NCBI GenBank assembly: GCA_038210655.1
Contig: JBBQWM010000031.1
Span: 1-64,000 of the forward strand
From: 54-19 sp038210655
GTDB lineage: Bacteria > Chloroflexota > Chloroflexia > Chloroheliales > Chloroheliaceae
Direction: 5' to 3'
DNA length: 64,000 nt
The notes beneath the pieces were generated by a model. It was not told where the DNA came from. It saw nothing but the letters and a program-made list of their open reading frames with translations, and searched no databases. Each line of letters begins with the position of its first letter. Position 1 is the stretch's first letter. Both the position numbers and the translations under genes were made by a program. Positions 34,801 through 41,760 of the stretch are shown piece by piece.

Positions 34801-35111
34801 TGAGTGAGGCCGACCTGAGCGGGGCGAAACTGATACGAGCCGAGTTGATAAAAGCCAATCTGACCGGAGCGCGGTTATCCGGGGCGGACTTGAGTGGGGT
34901 GGATTTGAGCGGGGCCGATTTGAGTGGAGCGAATTTAACCGGGGCCGACCTGGATAAGACCGAGTGGGGTGAAGTAGACTTGCGCGACGGTCGAGCGGGT
35001 TACGCTACTGGTCGGACGATTTGTGTGAATGTGACGCTGGATCACGTCAAAGGTCTTAGCGGGAGTCTACGCAAGAAGTTAAAATTGGCTGGGGCTTTGC
35101 TGCCGTCATAG
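31884..35111 (+). CDS. Caspase-like / NACHT NTPase / pentapeptide-repeat protein
   Basis: A 1075-aa NLR-like protein. Residues 1-230 are a caspase-like (peptidase C14) domain: ALCIGIGKYPHL, then IYLACRGMMNGGGNFYLLPS and FLDVCRTQ. Cys151 is kept, but the catalytic His of the family GHG motif is Arg96 here, so proteolysis is doubtful. Residues 250-400 form a linker module (FGLRKIGVVIYYDKVVPL, TYNSVLQNLIDFEPYL) of possible nuclease-like fold. The NACHT NTPase has Walker A ADYGSGKSTFC near 450 and Walker B FIFDGFDEMA near 535. Residues 859-1025 are about 33 pentapeptide repeats (A-D/N-L-S/T-G), forming a beta-helix. Related bacterial NACHT proteins act in phage defence. GAAGG precedes ATG 31884. 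Confidence 0.88.
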   Translation: MIQLEPPTFPTGRRYALCIGIGKYPHLNNGHLKFATTDAETVAQRLRDPQHGRFEVTLKVSEEETRLDELQQTLFEMLYGQDRMADDVVVIYLACRGMMNGGGNFYLLPSDAGLNKETELPNLDTLLDFKSIIKTLTNARVKNVVLFLDVCRTQGAEGALQPIPLAAKADTNIFVMGAAWPDHLANGVRHGVFSDFLLRSLDQNPMHNDGWVTVGEVYRSVAEAMSADKSVQAIEARSTAVNPNLPLVQHLQHSPQSRDFHEQAKELLRLAGYKPSTTTAFDNAPTGFYMTELRAGFGLRKIGVVIYYDKVVPLTPEYALHLATYVREKIREGKMHECLLLTSNEVSSEVRKAIPTRLDGELYLQPMTYNSVLQNLIDFEPYLNKLIAEYEQPNLIPERGDEPPLAQTYIPLKVEYRSYDKQENAVAAKGDLQTWVKAWLANNSKSRLALLADYGSGKSTFCHHLAAQLAHEYLKSDEKNRSNRRIPLLIMLRDFAKNAVDLEGFLVAHLKQHCEVDNPNYLALRKMAEAGLLLFIFDGFDEMALRADSDIVRENMEFFDDFARLPNNKVLVTTRPEYFIDMKEEREILRTYPAFYIQSFDQEQSKLYLQKRVPFLKQQKKDANKDWFYYWNTINQIYDLSDLVRRPVLLEMIVKTLPELVEAGEVVNRPNLYQRYLEKELARQRYAKRRDVLIKHNTRFEIVEQLALELFRSDRPSLTGSQIRDLTKGLLTPDQQNELEASQRDILACSFLIRNGNDYRFSHQSFMEYLTACRLAKDITNNQWEIFLAKPLSKTIRGFLIELEQGIAQKSAESASINGRQVSFDRRKLVSCLEAGWNHRWLNINIVSLLAAMEDFSFANLRLEDLDLSGADLRGLNLRDAKLPRVNLTGANLTDTNLTGAFLAGANLTGANLSRANLIRVNLSGAYLHGADLSNAVVSDANLREAQLIGANLTHTSLARTDLISAYLRSATLSEADLSGAKLIRAELIKANLTGARLSGADLSGVDLSGADLSGANLTGADLDKTEWGEVDLRDGRAGYATGRTICVNVTLDHVKGLSGSLRKKLKLAGALLPS

Positions 35112-35121
35112 GCTATTTGAG

Positions 35122-35158
35122 TATATCCTGGAAAACTTCCCGTAAAGGTTTCCAGGAT
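35122..35158 (+). terminator. Terminator of the NACHT gene, split by a MITE
   Basis: TATATCCTGGAAA (35122-35134) pairs with TTTCCAGGAT at 35149-35158; the rest of the 3' arm and the T-tract (ATATATTTTT) now lie beyond the inserted element, at 35271-35280. Removing the element and one TCCAGGAT copy restores a 13-bp perfect stem followed by five T residues, a textbook intrinsic terminator. Confidence 0.7.
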
Positions 35159-35264
35159 GTAACTACTCAGGTCGGGCGACCACATAGGGTCGCACCCTAC
35201 ATACAACCAGTTTTTGGTAGGGGGATCCTATGTGGTCGCCCAAAGGGGGAGGCTGTGTAGTTAC
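35159..35264. mobile_element. MITE-like element (type A) with 8-bp target duplication
   Basis: A 106-bp element. The ends GTAACTACTCAG and CTGTGTAGTTAC are inverted repeats, and the interior GGGCGACCACATAGGGTCGC is repeated in opposite sense (GATCCTATGTGGTCGCCC). It is flanked by TCCAGGAT at 35151-35158 and 35265-35272. It encodes no protein and would need a transposase in trans. Confidence 0.82.
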
Positions 35265-35482
35265 TCCAGGATATATTTTTGGACGGTCTGGGTCAGGACT
35301 TCATAATGTCCTATCTTTGTGGTTTGAGGGTAGGTAAAAATTTGATTTTCACCTCTTCTTAGCTAATTTCCTTGCGCCATTTCTTCAAAAGTGCTAACAT
35401 AAGTCCTCAAGATAGGTCATTTACCTTGTAGAAGGTTGACCAGATCAATTTTTCCAACAATCCAATTTAATGAAAGCTTATA

Positions 35483-36094
35483 ATGATTTTACGCAAACGA
35501 ATTAGTTTTTTGGCTTTTATGACCCTCTGGTTGGCTCTTTTACTGTCGGCTTGTGGGGACAAGCCGACCTCGACTGCCGTAGTATTACCGCCTACTACCG
35601 CCCCGGTTACTACAGTAGCGGCTACTACGGCGGCAAGTGCCGCGCGTCCGACTACCGCTCTGGCCCGTACCGCGACGGTAGCCGTCGCCGCTGAACCGAG
35701 TCTGACCCAAACCCTGCCCGAACGTAGTGTTGTCCGCACTTTCAGCGATGTAGAGGGTCGCCAGGTCAAGCTTACTTATGGTCGAGGGGCCGGACGCGGC
35801 GGGGATTACGGCTGGGCGCACATTTACGGCAAGCACGTCAACGGCATCTGGTACGATGGCGGTACGATCACGACCTTCCCGAAGGCCCTCAGTACCAAAT
35901 CGCCGGAGCAAGTAGTCGAACTTATCGGCAAAAGTATCCAGGATAAAAAACCAGATGATGCGGGCAACGGGCGGCGCTCCTATGTCTACGCCGTACCCAA
36001 CACTAACAAGGATGTGTTTACCGTTGTAGGCAACGATGGTACGATCATCACTTCTTACCCGGTTCCGCACGGCAGCAAAGACGAAGACTCTTGA
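35483..36094 (+). CDS. Putative lipoprotein
   Basis: A 203-aa exported protein with a signal peptide ending LLLSAC (Cys about residue 24) and a Thr/Ala/Pro-rich linker of about 45 residues. The folded part of about 120 residues (RTFSDVEGRQVKLTYGRGAG, GWAHIYGKHVNGIWYDGGT, SYVYAVPNTNKDVFTVVGND) belongs to no family that I recognise; the GWAHI/H-V-N pattern is reminiscent of small secreted ribonuclease-like or toxin C-termini, but catalytic residues cannot be assigned. The ribosome-binding site is weak. It stands alone after the NACHT gene. Confidence 0.7.
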   Translation: MILRKRISFLAFMTLWLALLLSACGDKPTSTAVVLPPTTAPVTTVAATTAASAARPTTALARTATVAVAAEPSLTQTLPERSVVRTFSDVEGRQVKLTYGRGAGRGGDYGWAHIYGKHVNGIWYDGGTITTFPKALSTKSPEQVVELIGKSIQDKKPDDAGNGRRSYVYAVPNTNKDVFTVVGNDGTIITSYPVPHGSKDEDS

Positions 36095-36095
36095 A

Positions 36096-36142
36096 AAATG
36101 CAGAAGTCAGAATGCAGAAGGCAGAATAGAAATGCAGAAGAG
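36096..36142. repeat. AATGCAGAAG-type short repeats
   Basis: Three to four copies of a TGCAGAAG unit directly follow the lipoprotein stop. It is the reverse complement of the tract at 29173-29222 and, as there, it adjoins a heptamer array. Confidence 0.6.
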
Positions 36143-36173
36143 AAGTAAGCGTGAAAAGCATGTATTGTAATCG

Positions 36174-36283
36174 TAAATCGTAAATCGTAAATCGTAAATC
36201 GTAAATCGTAAATCGTAAATCGTAAATCGTAAATCGTAAATCGCGGCCTCGCCCCCTTTGGGGGTAAATCGTAAATCGTAAAT
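36174..36283. repeat. TAAATCG heptamer array
   Basis: Ten exact tandem copies of TAAATCG occupy 36174-36243. After a 20-base GC-rich interruption (GGCCTCGCCCCCTTTGGGGG, itself a small hairpin) nearly three further copies continue to 36283. It ends 30 bases before the acyl-CoA ligase start, so it lies in that gene's leader or promoter. Confidence 0.9.
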
Positions 36284-36313
36284 CCCTTCATCCTTTAGAT
36301 ATGGAGGACAAAG

Positions 36314-37909
36314 ATGTCTCAGACGCAGGTAGCCAGCCATAGTTATGTTGATGTACCAGCCATATTTAATGCGGCGACTTATTTTGTAGACCGCAATATC
36401 GAGCAGGGCCGGGGCGCAAAAACGGCGATTTTCTACGAAGGGCAGGAAATTACTTATGCCCAGGTCGCGGAGCAGGTCAACCGGGCGGGCAATGCGTTGC
36501 GTGGTTTGGGCGTGCAGATGGAGCAGCGCGTTTTGCTCTTGCTGCTCGATTGCCCCGAATTTGCCGCCGCCTTCTTTGGAGGCATGAAGATTGGGGCCGT
36601 GCCGATCCCGACCAATACTTTGATGAAGTCGGGCGATTATCGCTACTTTCTAAATGATAGCCGGGCGGTGGTTGCTATCGTTTCCGAACCTCTTTTGCCT
36701 CTCATAGAAACTATCCGGGCCGAATGTCCTTATTTGCGTGAGATTGTGGTCGTTAGTAGCCAACCGGGTGGCCCAAACGAGACCGATTTGAAAGCCAAAG
36801 GCTACCATCTCTTTCACGAGTTGCTGGCTGCCGTCTCGCCGGATCTGGAAGCAGTCGCAACTAGCCGCGACGATGCCGCTTTCTGGCTCTATTCGAGCGG
36901 TACAACCGGCTTTCCCAAAGGCGCGGTTCATCTCCACCGCGATATGGTCTACTGCACCGAATATTATGCACGGGGCGTTTTGAAGATGACCGAGGCCGAC
37001 CGCTGTTATAGTGTCGCCAAATTCTTTTTCGCTTACGGGTTGGGTAACGGCCTTTACTTCCCGTTCGGGGTGGGCGCTCAGACTGTTTTGCTACCGGGTA
37101 GGCCAGAGCCGCGCAAAATCTTCGAGCTGATTGCCGCCCGGAAGCCGACTTTGCTATTTGGGGTTCCAACTGCTTACGCCGCGATGTTGGCCCAATCGGG
37201 CGATTTTGACCTCAGTAGTCTGCGGGCCGGAGTCTCGGCGGGCGAACCGTTACCAAAAGTGATCTGGGAAAATTTCAAAAACCGCTTCGGGGTCGAGATT
37301 TTGGATGGGATCGGCTCGACCGAAGTGCTGCATATCTTTATCTCCAACCGGATGGGCGAAGTGCGACCGGGCAGTACCGGCAAGCTTGTGCCGGGCTACG
37401 AAGCGAAAGTGATCGACGATAGCGGGCGCGAGGTTGCTCCCAACGAAGAAGGCCACCTGCTTATCAAGGGTCAAAGCACCTGCGCTTATTATTGGAACAA
37501 GTGGGACAAAACCCGCGAGACAATCCTGGGCGAGTGGATACGTACCGGCGACAAATATCACATCGACGAGGACGGTTATTATTGGTATCACGGTCGGGCC
37601 GACGATATGATAAAAGCGGGTGGTATCTGGGTCTCCCCGGTCGAGGTCGAGAACGTGCTGGCCGAGCATCCGGCCGTTCTCGAAACAGGCGTGATAGGCC
37701 GCATGGATCGCGACGAACTGGTCAAGCCGTGTGCTTTTATCGTTCTCAAGGCCGACTATCTACCCAGCCCCGAACTAGAAGCCGAACTCAAGCAGTTTGT
37801 CAAAGATAAAATCGCCGTCTACAAGTATCCACGTTGGGTCGAATTTGTCGAGAACCTGCCCCGTACTGCTACCGGCAAGCTCCAACGCTTCAAGTTGCGG
37901 CAGCTTTAA
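36314..37909 (+). CDS. Benzoate-CoA ligase-family acyl-CoA synthetase
   Basis: A 531-aa ANL-superfamily enzyme that activates a carboxylate with ATP and CoA through an acyl-AMP. The N-terminal FNAATYFVDRNIEQGRG and the mid-protein VAKFFFAYGLGNGLYFPF are typical of benzoate-CoA ligases. The AMP motif is YSSGTTGFPKGAVH, then GIGSTEVLHIF, RTGDKYHIDEDGYYWYHGR and the catalytic Lys in RTATGKLQRFKL. Aromatic or related acids are the likely substrate. GGAGG lies 6 bases upstream of the ATG. No other aromatic-degradation genes adjoin it. Confidence 0.88.
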   Translation: MSQTQVASHSYVDVPAIFNAATYFVDRNIEQGRGAKTAIFYEGQEITYAQVAEQVNRAGNALRGLGVQMEQRVLLLLLDCPEFAAAFFGGMKIGAVPIPTNTLMKSGDYRYFLNDSRAVVAIVSEPLLPLIETIRAECPYLREIVVVSSQPGGPNETDLKAKGYHLFHELLAAVSPDLEAVATSRDDAAFWLYSSGTTGFPKGAVHLHRDMVYCTEYYARGVLKMTEADRCYSVAKFFFAYGLGNGLYFPFGVGAQTVLLPGRPEPRKIFELIAARKPTLLFGVPTAYAAMLAQSGDFDLSSLRAGVSAGEPLPKVIWENFKNRFGVEILDGIGSTEVLHIFISNRMGEVRPGSTGKLVPGYEAKVIDDSGREVAPNEEGHLLIKGQSTCAYYWNKWDKTRETILGEWIRTGDKYHIDEDGYYWYHGRADDMIKAGGIWVSPVEVENVLAEHPAVLETGVIGRMDRDELVKPCAFIVLKADYLPSPELEAELKQFVKDKIAVYKYPRWVEFVENLPRTATGKLQRFKLRQL

Positions 37910-37945
37910 TAGCAGAATGCAAAAGCAAATGAGCTACCCAATTAT

Positions 37946-38021
37946 CTGTAGGAGCGAGCTTCTGCTTGCGATTGACGCGGCAGCTGGATGTTCAATCGCG
38001 AGCAGAAGCTCGCTCCTACAG
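37946..38021. repeat. REP-like inverted repeat (type C), copy 1
   Basis: CTGTAGGAGCGAGCTTCTGC pairs with GCAGAAGCTCGCTCCTACAG, arms extending to ATTGA/TCAAT around a 16-base loop. Other copies are at 53252-53325 and 58015-58088. It lies between convergent genes. The unit resembles the GTAGGAGCGAGCTTGCTCGC repeats known from Pseudomonas. Confidence 0.8.
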
Positions 38022-38117
38022 AAGAAATAGCGGTTGAATGGTTCAATATCGCTACATTTTGCTTTAATAGCTGCCATGTACTGGCCCAGCTAACACCTGA
38101 TACCTGACACCTGATCT

Positions 38118-39842
38118 CTAACTAAACAACGCCAGCCCAGTTTTGGCAGTATCGACCGGCTTGACAGTAGGAGTGGCGGCTCCAAAGTCAACTGTGGATA
38201 GCTGGATCGGTTGCCCCTGGCCTCCATCGCCGAGCAAAGCTACTCGCTGTTCATTCAGCCAGCTAAACGAACTGCTGTTGCCCTTCAGTTCCGTACCTGG
38301 CAAGAGAATAAAAATGCCGTCGGCCCGGTAGAAAAAGAAGCTCGAAGTCGCTTTGCTAAAATCCTGCAACTGGACTGCGATAAACTTGCCGCCCGGCGAG
38401 AAAGCCGCCGATGGGTTATTTGCAAATGAGTTTTTGGTATCGCCGATAGGCCCGCTCCCAATCTTAACTTTTGACCCAGCCGCTGCGCCTGCCGCGTTCA
38501 GCCGTTGGACGTTGATCTGGCCCTGACCGTCCCGGTACAAAACTGTGTCCCCTTCGCAGCTATAGGCTTGAAGCGCTGCCGGATCGAGTGCGACCGGGGC
38601 GGCCCCGGCCTTATCGACCTCCACTGAATAAACCCCCTGACTTTCACCCTGCTGGTTCTGTTTTACATAAACATAACGCCGTAGCTGCGGGCAGAAAACC
38701 GAATCGCGGGAGGTATCCGGGGCTAACAACCGCGAGAAGTCGCTGGTCTGGGTCAGGTCGTGTAGCCAGAGCGTATTTGTAACCTGGTTGGTGGCCTGAT
38801 AACTCAGGGCTTGTGGCCCGACCCACAGCAGGTTAAAGGCTGGAGCCGCCTTATATTTTGGCTCATCTTTGGTCAAGTCCGGGCCAGTCAGAAAAGCCAG
38901 CTTTGTACCATCTTTGTAGACCGACCACAAGGCGGTTAAAAAACCTGCGCCCGTTCCAAAGTTGTTAGTACGCAAGAAGGCGACCCGGTTGCCGTCTGTA
39001 CTCCAGGTCGGCCTGAAGGCGAAATCTTTATCGTTGGGGGCCAGTTTTCTAACCACCGGGTTTTGCGGATCAAGATTGGCGACCCATAACTCGGTTGGGT
39101 GAAGCTTGCCGCCAATCGTTTCAAAGAGCGAGGCAGTCGGATTGACTTTGGTATAGACTACTTGCGTGCCATCCGGCGAAAGCGCAGCATAGGCCAGTCG
39201 TTGCAAGCTTACTCCATAGAGGCCGCTGGTTTGGTCACGTTGGGCTGCCGGGATACTTACAAAAACTTTGCTATCCAACGTCGCGTCCACCGTTGCGCCG
39301 GAATTTAACCGCAGCAACTTGAGTTGCACAACCGTATCCGCGCCGCTCTTGACCTCTTGAAAATAAACCACCTGATTTTCGCCCGCCCGCAAACCAAGCG
39401 CCACATTTTCGGCCAGCACCCGCTTCTCGCTGCCATCGGTTCGGGCTACCCACAAGGCGTTATCCTTTAAATAGAAAATCAGTGGCTCAGTGCTGGTGGA
39501 GGTTGCCACCGTCGCTGGGGCGCTTGTGGTTGTGACGGCGGTCGTTGCTGCCGGGGCGGTGGTTTCGACTGCCGCAGTCGTTCCCGAAACGGCCAGGGTT
39601 GCTCTGGCTGGCGTAGCCGTCGGTATGGCGGCGGCGGTAGTTGCCGCCTGAGTGGTAGCGGCCAGGGTTGGCGCTATATTCGGGATGGCGGCAGTAGTCG
39701 CTGCCACCGTCGTTGCTACTACCGGGGCCGTCGTAGTCGAGGCTGTCGAGGCGGTATCCGCTCCACAGGCGGTCAAGGTCAGACCCAATATTAGAAATAG
39801 TCCTGCCAGGCTATAGAAATACCCAACTTTTTGCTTATTCAT
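38118..39842 (-). CDS. Beta-propeller (TolB/WD40-like) lipoprotein
   Basis: A 574-aa exported lipoprotein. The signal peptide ends LTLTAC (Cys about residue 26). A very long Ala/Thr linker of about 90 residues precedes a six- to seven-bladed propeller with TolB-like blades (LAYAALSPDGTQVVYTKV, FRPTWSTDGNRVAFLRT, AAFSPGGKFIAVQL). It is likely anchored on the outer face of the membrane and may bind a ligand or protein; no enzyme motif is visible. The start is ATG 39842 with AAGG upstream (a TTG at 39845 is adjacent). Confidence 0.82.
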   Translation of the reverse strand: MNKQKVGYFYSLAGLFLILGLTLTACGADTASTASTTTAPVVATTVAATTAAIPNIAPTLAATTQAATTAAAIPTATPARATLAVSGTTAAVETTAPAATTAVTTTSAPATVATSTSTEPLIFYLKDNALWVARTDGSEKRVLAENVALGLRAGENQVVYFQEVKSGADTVVQLKLLRLNSGATVDATLDSKVFVSIPAAQRDQTSGLYGVSLQRLAYAALSPDGTQVVYTKVNPTASLFETIGGKLHPTELWVANLDPQNPVVRKLAPNDKDFAFRPTWSTDGNRVAFLRTNNFGTGAGFLTALWSVYKDGTKLAFLTGPDLTKDEPKYKAAPAFNLLWVGPQALSYQATNQVTNTLWLHDLTQTSDFSRLLAPDTSRDSVFCPQLRRYVYVKQNQQGESQGVYSVEVDKAGAAPVALDPAALQAYSCEGDTVLYRDGQGQINVQRLNAAGAAAGSKVKIGSGPIGDTKNSFANNPSAAFSPGGKFIAVQLQDFSKATSSFFFYRADGIFILLPGTELKGNSSSFSWLNEQRVALLGDGGQGQPIQLSTVDFGAATPTVKPVDTAKTGLALFS

Positions 39843-40372
39843 CAAACCTTTTCCTTTGCTCTAAACCACTGCTCTACACACTTCTGTAGCTTTATTATAA
39901 CTGCTTTTTCCCATCAGAAGAACCTTTTGGTGAAAACACGAGCTTTCATTTTACTTCTACTTCATTTTCAATCCAATAAAAAATAATACTGTGCCAGATG
40001 AGAATTTGCAAAACCTTTCGGTGAAGCGCTGGAGGTAATCAGTTCGTCAGGTGCGCGTCAGATTTTGCAAACTAGCCAGGCTGTGCCACAGCCTAAACCG
40101 GGGGTGAGTATAGGTTAGAAAATTTTCTGCGAAAAATTTTCTAACCTATACTTTTTAGTGATTTGGCCCGTTGTTTCCATGCTCACTTATTCTTATTGTG
40201 TGAAGCTGGGCCAAAAATTGACCCGCATCCTAGTTCGTCTATCTGGATTGCACTAGCGGTAGGTTTAACCTATAATCTAATAGTTAACACGGGTAGAGCC
40301 AACCAAGTCAGCAAGCGCAGGAATAAAGTACAAACTTAGAAGCAAGCTCTCAAAAAGAAAGCAGGGCTTTTT
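39843..40372. other. 530-bp divergent promoter region
   Basis: This gap separates two divergent genes and has no plausible gene. Its notable content is the hairpin at 40107-40152. The remainder is AT-rich with TTTTGGTGAAAACACG and TTTCGGTGAAGCGC near-repeats around 39929 and 40017 that could be regulatory. Confidence 0.5.
40107..40152. repeat. 20-bp perfect hairpin in divergent promoter region
   Basis: AGTATAGGTTAGAAAATTTT and its exact complement flank a CTGCGA loop, with TTTTTAG following on the right. No gene ends nearby on either strand, so it is not a simple terminator; it could be a small mobile palindrome or attenuator. Confidence 0.75.
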
Positions 40373-41722
40373 ATGATTGCGATCAAACCACATACTGCTG
40401 CTCTTCCTACCCTGCTCTTTTTGAGCCGGATGATCGGACGAGCTATTCAAGATAAACAGGGCGAGAAAATCGCTACCCTCAAAGATATTATCGTGCGGAT
40501 CAACCCGGAAGAGGGTAAGAGCGAGGAAAAATATCCGCCACTGGCCGGGTTGGTGGCCCGTCAAGGACGACGCGACTTCTTTATACCCTACCGGCAAGTC
40601 GAAAAATTTGACGAAGTCGGGATCAAGCTAGTTTCGGCGCGGGTTAGCCTGGAACGCTTTACCAGACGCAACGGCGAAATTTTGCTGGTACGCGATGTGT
40701 TGGATCGCCAACTGGTCGATGTCGAAGGGCGACGAGTGATCCGGGTAAACGATCTAGCCCTCAGTCGGGTTTCCGAGACCGAAATTTACCGATTGGTCGG
40801 GGTAGATATTTCATTTCAAGCTTTGATGCGTCGTCTTGGCCCTTACACCCGCCGGTTGCCAAATCGACAGATCGGGCGGAACGATAATTTGTTGGATTGG
40901 GGGGATGTCGAATATTTCGCCAGTGCTGCGCCTGCCGTTCGTCTGAGCGTCTCGCACGACCGATTGGCAAAACTCCACCCGGTTGATATTGCCCGCTTGC
41001 TGGAAGACCTCAGTTATGTACAAGGTCAGGAAATTGTCAACGCCCTGGACGATGAGACGGCTGCCGATACTCTGGAAGAAATGGAACCGGAGGATGCCGC
41101 CGACCTGATCGAGGGGTTGGACGAAGATCGGGCTGCCGATATTTTGGAGGAAATGGAACCGGACGATGCCGCCGACCTGATTGCCGAAATCGAAGACCCG
41201 GAGAAAGCCGACTCACTCCTCAACTTGATGGAGAGCGAAGAACAAGAAGATGTGCGCGAACTGCTCTCTTACAAAGAAGATACGGCCGGGGGGTTGATGA
41301 CGACCGATTTTGTGGCTCTACCACAAGACCTGACCGTCGATCAGGGCCTGACCCATTTGCGAGAACTGGATTATAAGCCGGATTTGATTTACTACCTCTA
41401 TATCGTACAACCCGAAAGTCAGCGTATGACGGGCGTAATGTCTTTGCGCGATCTGGTTCTAGCTGCGCCTTCTATTTTGTTATCCGAATTGATCGAACCG
41501 GAATTTATCTTTGTTCGCACCGATACACCTGCCGAAGATGCCGCGACGTTGATGGCCGAGTACAATTTGGTGGCGTTGCCGGTTTTGGACGCTAAGGGCG
41601 AGATACACGGTATCATCACGGCTGACGATGCGATGGAGCTTGTCTTGCCGGATGATATGTGGAAGCGGGTACCTCGCTTGTTTCGAGGTTTTACCGGCGG
41701 TTTGCGTAAGGGGACGAATTAA
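40373..41722 (+). CDS. PRC-barrel / MgtE N-domain / CBS-domain protein, soluble
   Basis: A 449-aa protein resembling the cytosolic half of MgtE magnesium channels. Residues about 10-180 contain two PRC-barrel-like units (FLSRMIGRAIQDKQGEKI, LVRDVLDRQLVDVEGRRV). Residues 200-310 are the MgtE N-domain superhelix with repeated EEMEPEDAADLI motifs. Residues about 315-430 are a CBS pair (TADDAMELVLP). There is no transmembrane channel domain, so it likely senses Mg2+ or nucleotides and acts on a separate transporter. AGGG precedes the ATG. Confidence 0.88.
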   Translation: MIAIKPHTAALPTLLFLSRMIGRAIQDKQGEKIATLKDIIVRINPEEGKSEEKYPPLAGLVARQGRRDFFIPYRQVEKFDEVGIKLVSARVSLERFTRRNGEILLVRDVLDRQLVDVEGRRVIRVNDLALSRVSETEIYRLVGVDISFQALMRRLGPYTRRLPNRQIGRNDNLLDWGDVEYFASAAPAVRLSVSHDRLAKLHPVDIARLLEDLSYVQGQEIVNALDDETAADTLEEMEPEDAADLIEGLDEDRAADILEEMEPDDAADLIAEIEDPEKADSLLNLMESEEQEDVRELLSYKEDTAGGLMTTDFVALPQDLTVDQGLTHLRELDYKPDLIYYLYIVQPESQRMTGVMSLRDLVLAAPSILLSELIEPEFIFVRTDTPAEDAATLMAEYNLVALPVLDAKGEIHGIITADDAMELVLPDDMWKRVPRLFRGFTGGLRKGTN

Positions 41723-41760
41723 AATTGGCTTGGGCCATAGGCTCTTTGGCGAATCCAGGT

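Noticed and set aside
36055..36340. Minus-strand frames reading FTIYDLR repeats
   Set aside because: They are translations of the TAAATCG heptamer array and not protein genes.
37946..38021. CRISPR-like repeat
   Set aside because: The three type-C copies are kilobases apart with no spacers or cas genes, so they are dispersed palindromes.
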